Notes under the pieces: model-generated | Database searches by the model: none | Told to the model about the DNA's origin: nothing | Seen by the model: the letters and a program-made list of their open reading frames with translations, nothing else | DNA from: Guillardia theta CCMP2712 | Taxonomy: Eukaryota > Cryptophyceae > Pyrenomonadales > Geminigeraceae | Length of the DNA: 64,000 nt | Direction: 5' to 3' | Assembly (NCBI RefSeq): GCF_000315625.1 | Contig: NW_005434661.1 | Span: 934,886 to 998,885, forward strand | Program-made: the position numbers and the translations under genes | Shown here: piece after piece, positions 21,376-30,522 of the stretch | Numbering within the stretch: the first letter of the stretch is position 1 | Layout: every line of letters begins with the position of its first letter

Positions 21376-23529
21376 TCAAACTCCCTCAGTACGAGGATTT
21401 GACTCCTTGTCAAGCTTCGCCCTCATCTTGTGAAACATTGGGCTGCTCTGAAGAGCGGAAACAATATCCGGCCGACCGTTGAAGGGGCTCGCTAAAGTTG
21501 GTGTGTAAGATGGATGCAGTTGGAAGTAGAAATGGGCATACCTGGAGGGTTGCCAGCTCCCTTCAAGGGTGAAGAAGCTTGTTGACCAAAAGGAGGGGGT
21601 GGTGGAGCAGGTGGTGGTGGTGGTGGGGCAGGATGCGGAGCAGCAGGAATTGTGCTGGGCTTTGTCATTGAGCTCAACGGATTGGATGAGATGTTTTCTC
21701 GATTCTGTGTGCCATTTACCTGTAGGATAGACATGAAATCGCGAGAAAGCATAAGAGTCTTCTCACCTGGTTGATACTGCAAGCATGCCCTTGTGTCGTT
21801 GGCTGGCTTGCTGCGTCACCAGCCGCAGGATGTGCTGACGAGGAAGTGATGCCATGCAGGTGGACGTGGATCTCCGTCTTGTCCCTCTGCCGCTCCCCGC
21901 CATCTGAGAGCATCCGTGAAGACTCACCGAGGAGTGCTGGAGTGACCCGGACCATGACCTCAGACACGCACCTGTGAAACCTCAAGGCCCCGCCTTTGCA
22001 GTCTCATACTCTACCTATCTATCACCTGACTTAAGGCAGAGGAAGCCAATGCAGCAGCAGGATGAGCTCGAGCCGTCCCGTCCTGCGACTTGTGTCTTTT
22101 CTTCCGCATCAAGTCGAAATCTCTTGTTGGCCGCGGGGTCGGGGTCGTCTCAGCCAACTCAGTTTGCGTCAGACTCCGCCCGCACTTGCTCTTCCGGTAG
22201 CGTGTCGCCCATCCACTTAGCCTGTGAGACTCGATCGCAAGCTGCTCTTGGTTGCAAGATTCCTGACCACCTTGTCCATTCTGCATTTCATGGATTTCAA
22301 GGACGTATTCAAGGCAAGGGAACATTTGCTCTCTTCTTACCTTCAGGATGCTGTCCAAGAACTGCGGCGAGCCACGAACAACTTTCATCGAGACTATCTG
22401 AAGAACGGAAGACTCCATGTCAGATCTTTGCTCCTTCTTCTCCGACATGCACCTCATCATCCTTGCCAGCCTCTGGCTTCATCAAGTCTATCTGCACGGA
22501 GCTTCCATTGGGTCCTCTTAACCATTCTAGAACCTGAGAGGCCTCATGTTCGAGTTCGACTTTTCTAAATAGCAGAATCAGAGCACAGAGACAAGACAAG
22601 AGGACTGACCTTGCGTCCACTGAGACTATCCGAGACCCTATGGGAATCTCAGCTCCGCTCCTGCCTATTGGACCGTCCGGAGAAATCGACAAAACTTTTA
22701 CTGGACCATCGCGTCCGCCGCCTGAGAGGCAAAGACCCACATCTCCATGCCCTGAATCATTCCAGACGTCTCCCTTCTTTTGCTGTCTTGAGATCTCAGT
22801 GAAGTTCTCTGCTTGACGGGTGTTGGCTTCCTTTGGTTCCACCTTCGAATTACAAGAGTCCTGCTTGCAATCCAGAACAGCCCGGTTGCACTTACAGTCC
22901 GGACATACAGAGCTGGAAATATTTTCATTTGCAAGCTTCTCTAGCTGCTCATGTAGAATTTGAATGGTGCATTCAAGGTCATCAATCTTCTGTGAAACCT
23001 CGTTTGTTGGTGTATTTTTGTTTGCTGCACTTTTGCTGCTGTGCGTCCCTTCCCTTTCCTCATCATCAGTCTGAGTCGCGATCTCTTCAGAAGATGGGAG
23101 AGATGTCTCCTCCGTCTGCGATCCTTGATCAGACATGTCTGCTGCTCTTTGTTGTGTATTTCGAGTCAACACTTCAGATTTTGCAACCTCGATGGGAATT
23201 TGTTGGCAATTGATATTGGAGCTGGATGATTTGGTTCTTGTAGACTGGTGAGGACACAGAAGATGAAAAACAGCATTTTTCAATAGCTGAGCATTGTATC
23301 CTGTTCTTTCGCTGCCATAGTCGATCATCTCCTCAAGAATATCGCTTACTAAATCGAGGTCAACACCGGTGTCCAGACCGCTGGTGCAATCATAGTCTGC
23401 TTCACAGGAACGAGAGGCTTCAGAACTCATTCTGAGCTGACTTTCACCTTCTCCAGCGAGATTGCTGCGACTGATCGCTTCTGTTTCGTCCTCTCCTTCC
23501 CTTGGTTCGCTGCATCCCCCCTCCACCAT
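21376..23529 (-). CDS. PDZ-domain protein with acidic N-terminus and proline-rich C-terminus, multi-exon
   Basis: The first ATG of the frame is at 23529 (MVEGGCSEPREGEDE). A Ser/Glu-rich region with a short coiled coil (KIDDLECTIQILHEQLEKLA) leads to a PDZ domain: GDVGLCLSGGG, then SRIVSVDAR, then VELEHEASQVLEWLRGPNGS. The PDZ is interrupted by a 45-nt intron (22565-22609) whose length is a multiple of three, so the unspliced frame stays open. A phase-0 GTGCAT donor can extend the protein into IVSMKVVRGSPQFLDSILK, with later exons holding Pro runs (near 21600-21640) and a last exon PFNGRPDIVSALQSSPMF with stop at 21376-21378. Without that splice it would stop at 22420. PDZ domains bind C-terminal peptides; the Pro runs suggest a profilin/SH3-type partner. 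It is convergent with the upstream gene (about 170 bp gap). Confidence 0.65.
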
Positions 23530-23658
23530 TTCCCACGCCAATTCGAACTACTAAAATGAGCCTCATCCCCACACTCAGCGGACGTTTTGAGCAGCACCAG
23601 AGCAGCTGTTTGAGCAGGATGAACAAGGGTTGAAGAACTTGGCTCGCCCACTCCAGGC

Positions 23659-25703
23659 ATGGCGGAAGGGGAACTGCAGGGAGCCGTGGGAAGTTCGAGC
23701 TGGATGGCGACGATGGAAGTCTTGCTACGATATCGGAGAAGACGAAGAGGTCACGGGAGTGTGACACAGAAGGGATGGGATGATGGCATATGGAAGGAGT
23801 TGGGCGAGGGCTTGCGAGCAGCCCTAGACAAGAACTCGTCGTCATCTGTTGCAATGATAATGGCGACGCTCATGTCCATGTCCTGTGAAGAAGAAAGAGA
23901 CTCTTGGGAACATGCTTGTACGAAGCTGTGTCATGGTTATCTTGGTATTGATGCCAATTTGATAAAGAAATTTCTTGCCCCTGACGAAGACAGGAAGCAG
24001 CTGGATCGATGGCGATCAGAATTTCTCTTTCTCAGGAAGATGATGGTTGATGATCAAATATCCATCCATGATCCGATGCCTTTCCTGGAAGTTGAAGTTG
24101 AAGTTGAAGTTGAATCGAACCAACGTTCTCAACCTAAGAATGACAAATTAAAGAAACTGCAGGACAGGATGAGATCAAAGAACAACCAAAGTCTACCTCC
24201 CCTACACCCGAAGGCTGCAGGCTATCCCCCGTTATGTGTTGCTGCGCAGCAAGGCAGGCTTGAGATGGTGGTTCTGCTGCTAGTCAGGTAGCGCTCAATC
24301 TCGATTCAAGATTTTTTTGATCTAGGTTGCAGCGGAGCGAGGTCGACTTGTCCTTGCAAGATAACCGCCGCACCGACTGCCCTGCACCTCGCAGCTTCAG
24401 GTGGATTTTCAGATGTGTCAGCAGCATTGCGAGCAGCCAACGGCGTAGAAAGAAGCGAAGAAAGAAGCGAAGATTCCATCGAGGATGGTAGGGCCAGGAG
24501 CTTGAAAGTTTAGTTTGTGATACATTTGACAGCATCATTGAAGAGGGAAAGGCAATTGGATACGTATCATGATGCTCGTGGACATACTCCTTTGCAGATT
24601 GCAGTTCGAGCAGGATGGTTCAAGTTGGTGAAAGAGCTCATGTGCCAGTGCGGTGATTGCTATCAGATGGAAGGATGGGGAACAGATTCTACGTTCTATG
24701 TCTGCCCCTCTGAGAGAACTTACAGCGTTCCAGAGGATTCTGAACGTCTTGTCAGTGTGTTTCAACGGGCTGCTGACATCTGGGAGGAGAATTGCGGGCG
24801 CAAACTGTTCAGCGTAGGTCATAACACGAACGTTAGGAACTCTCCCGGGCAAACCAGAGAAGAGATGTCGCAACACACGTACTCCATCGAAGTTGACTTT
24901 GGAGAATGGAATGTCAAGAACGGTTATACTTCACCATCTGTCAAACCGAATCGATGGCCTCTCAAGCGATGCGGCGCGAAAGTTTTCCTCCGCAAACGTC
25001 GAGCTGAAGAAGTATTCCCTAGATCAGTCGAAGACGCGCTGGTTGCCACGGCCTGCCATGAGCTTGGTCACGTTGTAGGTAAGCTCTTCCTCTTCCTCTT
25101 CCTCTTCCTCTTCCTCTTCCTCTTCCTCTTCCTCTTCCTCTTCGTATGGATGCGCTTTGACGGAGCTTGAAGGGCTGCCGCATCATCCTGATCCTGAAGA
25201 GTTGATGTACTTCCTCGGCCTCCCCCTAGGGCACGGACAAGGATGCAAGGGACACAACTTCGGTCGAGACTGGTAAAGTCTTGAGTCTCCTCGCTGCGCA
25301 TGATTTCTTGGATAGTACCGCAGCTATCCGATGGCTTTACAATCCATGTCTCAAGACAGCTGTCAGCTCAGTCGGCTATCCCACAATCTGCCTCAAGTGC
25401 TTCGCTCCTGGTTGGTGGAATGTGCGCGACCGCGGAAAGTTCTTGTCTGTGAGTCCTCAATTGTTTGCTTCAAAGGTTTGAGAAATGCGTCGTCTCAGTA
25501 TTCTTTCTTGATTTCTTGCTGAATTGATAGGCGAAGCCAAGACGGAATCCTTCAACGAAGAGACAGGTGGAGATCCTAGAAGATGGTTCGACCAGGCTGC
25601 TAACAACATCCACTGTGTGTTCTTGTTTCTCTTTTTGTTCAAGATTTCTTGACACTTCATTGAATCCAAGGTTGACGACGTTGATGAATTCACAGAACTC
25701 TGA
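23659..25703 (+). CDS. Ankyrin-repeat/matrixin-like zinc metalloprotease fusion, multi-exon
   Basis: Exon 1 (from ATG 23659) has no signal peptide and ends in an ankyrin unit (GYPPLCVAAQQGRLEMVVLLL). More ankyrin units follow: TALHLAASGGFSDVSAALRA (about 24371) and GHTPLQIAVRAGWFKLVKEL (about 24577). Then comes a matrixin-like catalytic region: VSVFQRAADIWEE, and ATACHELGHVVG at 25045-25078 interrupted by an intron (25079-25172). Splicing gives HELGHVVGLPHH, a perfect HExxHxxGxxH zinc site, followed by PEELMYF as the Met-turn. Further exons (25316-25450, about 25531-25606, 25671-25703) add a Cys/Trp-rich segment and the end VDDVDEFTEL. Matrixins are normally secreted and made as inhibited proforms; here ankyrin repeats replace a leader, so a cytosolic or non-classical role is inferred. 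I see no cysteine-switch motif. Confidence 0.75.
25087..25143 (+). repeat. (CTTCCT)n hexanucleotide run inside an intron
   Basis: About nine CTTCCT/CTCTTC units fill the intron that splits the zinc-binding motif of the metalloprotease. They may act as an oversized polypyrimidine tract. Confidence 0.9.
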
Positions 25704-26128
25704 AAATATTAGCCCATAGATCTTGTCTCCTGCATTGAATGTATTTCTTGGTGATCACAGTCAGTCGTCGTGAAGCCTCAAAGATGATGCATCGATTTTC
25801 AAACGCAAGGTTGCAACACTTTGATCTCGTAAGAGCGTTCAGACTTGAAAAAGATCTCTTGTGTCAGCTGTCACTGAGGACTGATTCTGTTCGACCTAGA
25901 TCCTCAAGATGCCTCGCCGATTCTTTCTGTATCAATTCAGAGATTTTCATTCTTACATTGGATGCCGGGAGGAGTCAAGGAATTTCAATCGGAGATTGTT
26001 CTCAATACATAACCGACCAAAAGCCTACGCGCAGAACTCCACATATTCGAATTATCCAGTCGTTATACTGTTGTTGGGGTAGAATTCAAGGTTCTTTCGA
26101 AACTAGGCTCAGAGTTACATGACCGAGT
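25704..26128. other. Convergent intergenic region
   Basis: Lies between the metalloprotease stop and the end of the copine fragment. No vWA (copine A) coding sequence can be found on the minus strand here, which is why the copine is called truncated. Confidence 0.5.
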
Positions 26129-26757
26129 TTAAGTAATGTTCGAATCTAAGTTTGTCACCAGTCTGGTGTTTCGAAGAAGCTTGACTGCTGAGCATGTAAC
26201 TTGCTCCAGGAAGTCATGGTTCGACCTTGCCTTCCAGCCCCAAACCTCAAACACAAGCGGAGTGTCAAGTTTGCACAAGTTCAACACATGCATAGGGATT
26301 TCTATTGGCTTGAAGGTAGGATCTTTCGAGTCTTTCACGACTTCGGTCTAAAAGACATCTTCAAGCTCGCGATCTTGGCACTGTCTTCGAAATTTGACGT
26401 AGTGGTATCCTATTCCAACCCAGTCTTGGTTCTCAGCCCTGTTCCACTGATCACGAATCGCAGCGCGTCATACCGAGCCTGCGATTCTTCCGCAAGAACT
26501 TTGATGGAACCACAGTTTGATTTGGTCTGCCATTTATATTTTGCGATGTGCTTACAAACCAGGAGCCAGCCGATCCTACTATTGTTCCCATAGTAGTCTC
26601 GACGAATCCAAGAGAATCGGCGATCGTCAAGCTCTGGTCTGGTGAATCCACATCGTAAACCAAGAACCTCATCATGAAAATCCTGCGCTCTGGAGGTCAA
26701 ATTTGACCAGGCACTTGTTTACTACAGGACCCGCACTGTCATTCTGGTGGTGAATGT
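26129..26757 (-). pseudogene. Copine-like C2 domain pair, truncated and frame-disrupted
   Basis: The minus strand encodes pieces of both copine C2 domains in the right order. VVNKCLVKFDLQSA and MMRFLVYDVDSPDQS with ETTMGTIVGSAG are the end of C2A. SNCGSIKVLAEESQ is the inter-domain strand. TEVVKDSKDPTFKPIEI and TPLVFEVWGWKARSNHDFLE are C2B. The first two pieces are in different frames with no room for an intron. The next shift can be removed by a 29-nt GT-AG segment (26527-26555). The von Willebrand A domain that completes copines is absent before the convergent gene at 25703, and the N-terminal half of C2A is not found. Copines are calcium-dependent membrane-binding proteins; this copy is probably a relic. 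It abuts the 5' end of the polycystin-like gene. Confidence 0.6.
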
Positions 26758-29700
26758 ATGGTCAAATTTGACAAGCAGCTGGGCTCCATCATTTTACTAC
26801 ACAACGGTCAAAAGCACAACTTTTGGCGGCTCGGTAGTATATCGCTTACAGGTAGCCTAGCAGCAGCGCGAACCTGCCGTTGCCCCTTGATGAGCGCACA
26901 GGCGAGTCTTGCATATTCCATTCCTCCCTTCGGCATCAACCCGCCCAAACCATTTGCAACAGAGAACAAAGTTGTGAATGAGCGGGAGCAATACATCCCC
27001 CTTCTTCAGTTCATGAATGTGCTTTCATCGTCAACCAGGTTTCGACATGGTGTGTTCAGGCTCTGTTTTTACTTGGTTTACGCTGCTACCTTCATTTTCA
27101 TCATGGTCCTGGAGGTAACAAACGGTTTCGGCCCCCCTCACTGCGGTGGAACAGGACAGTGCTTGCCTTATTCAGTCTGGGACCAGCACCTTTACATGCA
27201 ATCAATCAAGGATTCCTTGTACGAAACTTCCTGGGATCCTGCAAATTTAGTGAACAACATCTATGACATGCAAACATTTGATGATTTGAAGAGCTGGATA
27301 ACCAAGGTCTATGTTCCAACTCTTTGGCCTTCGAATGGAAATGCAACCATTCCTTACTATGGCAGGGTGCCTGTCGATCCGATTGTTGTCAAATTCTCAG
27401 TGCGGCAGGAAAACTTATGCAGTGACAATCAGGGGTTTGACTTCTCCAACAAGCGTTGCCTGGGACATTTGAGAACACAATCGTTTGGACCTCCCGAGGA
27501 TTCAGAAAGATGGCGCCAGAGCAACCAAGACGCAGCCCAACCAGGTTACTACGCTCTCTTAGCCTGGCGAGATCGGTTCTTTACAAAAGCAGTGAAGAAA
27601 GTCTCAGCTGACGGCTATGTCTCTTATCATGTCCCCTTATACAATCCTGGGTTTTCTCCTCGATTTGGAAATTTGAGCCAAGTAAGAGTTTGGAATGTTT
27701 CAACGGCTGAACAAGCCCTCAATTTCTTCGCTATGGCTGAGACTGACGGCCTTTTTACGCACAAGACGTCAAGTTTGTCTATGTGGACGACTTTCTACTT
27801 TCCAACCACGGACATAACAACGGTCGTGAGGAGCGTGTTTGAAATCCACGATTCAGGCAGAGCTTCAATTTGTGAGGACACTTGGCTCTGCGCTGACTAT
27901 GGAGCATTGATCTGGACTCGCGACTTTAGGCGCATGTATTCGAGTGGAAATGGAATTGCTAGGCTGGTCCTTGAAATCGTTTTCCTCACACTCACACTCA
28001 TTCAACTTTTCCGCGAATTGAGACAATTCTACTACTCCCCCGTGATCATGGGATCGCGGTCTGCTTACGTTCTGGGTACAGGTGGTTTTTGGAACTTTCT
28101 GGATCTAATCTGTTTCATGTTCATCGCTCCAATCTACTTCTTGAAGATCCTCATGTACGTCACTTCATCTGAAGACCCTGAAAGTCCACAAAGATTCTGG
28201 GCTGCCAGTTTGCCGGTTGTCCTGTGGTCATTTCATAGCGGTCTCACAGGATGGCTCCAGCTCTTTTTGATTTTTCGGTTTTTCAAGTATCTGGAGTTCA
28301 GCAACGCTCTCGGTATTGTCGGCGATACTTTCCAGAAAGCTGCCAAAGATCTTGTAATTTTTCTCTTCGTGTTTTTTCTTGTCATTGTTGCCTATTCATA
28401 TGCTGGTTATTACTTCTACAGAGGTAGGATGTATGAGTTCAGCACCGTTCCCAAGTCTGTAAACACAGTGTTTAGCATAATGTTTGGTCAAGTGGATTTT
28501 CAAAGCTTTGGATTCAATACGGACACATCTCTGGGATCTTTCTCTATAGCATTTTTATGGTCCATCACGATTTTGGTCTATCTCATTTTAATCAACATGT
28601 TTCTTGCCATAATCTTGAGTGCTTTTGACATGATCCGAGAAGATTTGAAGCGTTATCGGCTTGAGAGACTTCAAGGAAACAAGTATGTCCCCCCGGGAAT
28701 GACAATTTTAGAGTTCTTTTTGCCTTTATTAACCATTGCAAGGTCAATGAGGAAAATCAAGAGAGTTTACAGTCACTTTCGTCAATACGGGTTTGAGCTG
28801 GGGTTCTTGTCAACTGAATTTTTCCCGGAAGGAATGGTGATGAGGATGTTGCTTGACGCTCAGATCATGTCTGCCCGTAGGCCGCCGCTCATATCAAGGG
28901 TGCTGGGCTACAACTCCTCAAGGCAAGAGTTTCTGATTGAGTGGAAGGGAGACAAGACCTGGTGGAGCACACATCCCAAGTTGATGTCATACCAGCCCGT
29001 CTGGCTCAGCAAAGCAGAGATCATGGCGATCAAGGAGTCAAGCCACTCTGATAGGAGCGAGATCTTAGAGATAGACTCCGACAAACTGATTTCGTGGGAG
29101 TCTCGTTACATTCTCACTAGGCGGGTGCTCACTCGCCAGGCCAAGGACGATCTCAAGCGGCTCGTCAACGTCCCTGATATCTACGATGACACTTTCTGGA
29201 CGCGGGGCAACGCAAACTTGATCGCCTACAGCGTGAATATGGATCCAGATTACCTGGAAACCAAGCATTACTACCTGGCAGGAGAAAGGACCAGGACCTC
29301 TCAAGATGAGCGTGAAAGGCTGCGCATGAAATTAGAAACAGGAAACAAACTGACAGTGAACGAGCTAGAGGCATTGTTCATCAAGCATTTGATGCCAACA
29401 GCAGCACGTCAGAAGATTGAAGAAAAGTTGCAAGAAGACAGAGATGGATTGAATCAAATGCTGTCAAACAACTTTCTTCATTTCAGAATCAAACGTCTCG
29501 TGGAAGCAATCAGTGAGAGTGGCTCAGAGGTCAATGAATGCGGACTGACAAGCGAGGAAGCCACTGAACTGATTGATGAAAGCAAGCAATGGACCAGAAC
29601 AATCTTCAACAAGTTTGGTACCAGAAGGCACATAAGCGACTTTCCAAACAGTCTCGGGGCTCTCGGAATCGAAGAATATGAGCGAAATGCAAATGACGAG

Positions 29701-29850
29701 AATTATCAGTTTGCGTATAGCCTTGGAGGTGATGACGATTTGACCGATATCTCGCTCAAGCAAGTGATGAAAGGCATCAAAAAACTTCAGCAACAGATGA
29801 AGGAGTTGAGTAGTGGACCCAAACTTGCTGCAACGCAGCAAAGTAACTAG
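26758..29850 (+). CDS. Polycystin-2-like (TRPP) cation channel
   Basis: Single open frame of up to 1030 residues; the first about 45 may be non-coding, since MSAQASLAYS (26890) is an alternative start. A first membrane segment (FRLCFYLVYAATFIFIMVLE) is followed by a large extracellular loop with Cys residues and N-glycosylation sites, then the rest of a six-segment channel: ARLVLEIVFLTLTLIQLF, FLDLICFMFIAPIYFLKIL, FRFFKYLEFSNALGIVGDTF, DLVIFLFVFFLVIVAYSYAG, a pore helix with FSIMFGQVDF (about 28471-28500), and ILVYLILINMFLAIILSAFD. The large first loop and this pore are typical of the PKD2 family, calcium-permeable channels often in cilia. The C-terminal 380 residues are long and charged, with helical segments; no clear EF-hand is seen. 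No intron is needed, unlike its neighbours. Confidence 0.85.
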   Translation: MVKFDKQLGSIILLHNGQKHNFWRLGSISLTGSLAAARTCRCPLMSAQASLAYSIPPFGINPPKPFATENKVVNEREQYIPLLQFMNVLSSSTRFRHGVFRLCFYLVYAATFIFIMVLEVTNGFGPPHCGGTGQCLPYSVWDQHLYMQSIKDSLYETSWDPANLVNNIYDMQTFDDLKSWITKVYVPTLWPSNGNATIPYYGRVPVDPIVVKFSVRQENLCSDNQGFDFSNKRCLGHLRTQSFGPPEDSERWRQSNQDAAQPGYYALLAWRDRFFTKAVKKVSADGYVSYHVPLYNPGFSPRFGNLSQVRVWNVSTAEQALNFFAMAETDGLFTHKTSSLSMWTTFYFPTTDITTVVRSVFEIHDSGRASICEDTWLCADYGALIWTRDFRRMYSSGNGIARLVLEIVFLTLTLIQLFRELRQFYYSPVIMGSRSAYVLGTGGFWNFLDLICFMFIAPIYFLKILMYVTSSEDPESPQRFWAASLPVVLWSFHSGLTGWLQLFLIFRFFKYLEFSNALGIVGDTFQKAAKDLVIFLFVFFLVIVAYSYAGYYFYRGRMYEFSTVPKSVNTVFSIMFGQVDFQSFGFNTDTSLGSFSIAFLWSITILVYLILINMFLAIILSAFDMIREDLKRYRLERLQGNKYVPPGMTILEFFLPLLTIARSMRKIKRVYSHFRQYGFELGFLSTEFFPEGMVMRMLLDAQIMSARRPPLISRVLGYNSSRQEFLIEWKGDKTWWSTHPKLMSYQPVWLSKAEIMAIKESSHSDRSEILEIDSDKLISWESRYILTRRVLTRQAKDDLKRLVNVPDIYDDTFWTRGNANLIAYSVNMDPDYLETKHYYLAGERTRTSQDERERLRMKLETGNKLTVNELEALFIKHLMPTAARQKIEEKLQEDRDGLNQMLSNNFLHFRIKRLVEAISESGSEVNECGLTSEEATELIDESKQWTRTIFNKFGTRRHISDFPNSLGALGIEEYERNANDENYQFAYSLGGDDDLTDISLKQVMKGIKKLQQQMKELSSGPKLAATQQSN

Positions 29851-30522
29851 GGAAAAATGATCTCAACATCAAGAGTGTGCAGGTCCAGAGATTGAATTGA
29901 TAGCTTCAAATCTTTTGTTTTGAAAGTGAAGTGAAGATGCAGTCCCTATCTGATGATCACAACCCTGATTTTCATATCTTGATTTCAACGTACTAGTTGA
30001 AAAAATAGCAGGCTATCACTGGGTGATCACGTATGAGTGATGCCTTACAAGCCCATGGATTTGACTGTCATGGTGAGAATGTAGATGCAGGTGTTTCTTG
30101 CCTGAACAGTTGTGATCATCAATGTTGTTTGCGCGCAATCTTGATTCAATGATTGTCACTTCAAACACTGAGGGATATGATCCTCAATGTTTCCGAGGAA
30201 GAGTAAGAAAAACAAGGCAAACAAGCCCCATCACTTCACGCATTGACTACCTCTAGCTAGTGTTCGAGCCTGTTGGCCCGGTGCCGGGTCTCGTCCGCCT
30301 CGTGGCTATCGTAAATGTATTGACTGAAAAAGAAGGGCAAACCGGAGCAAACAAAGGAGGGGGAGGATAAAGCCTACAAACCCGCCTCAATAAAATACTA
30401 GGCTATCAATGGTGTTTTCCGGTTATGCCTCAGAGTTGCTATGGTAGGCAGAATCATCTAATTAAAGCCGTCACTATCAGCAACTCTCGTCGTCACATGT
30501 TTCGGCCCGACCGTTGACAGGC
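29851..30522. other. Intergenic, no gene seen
   Basis: Short AT-rich sequence with a GC-rich patch near 30260-30310. No supportable ORF. Confidence 0.5.
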
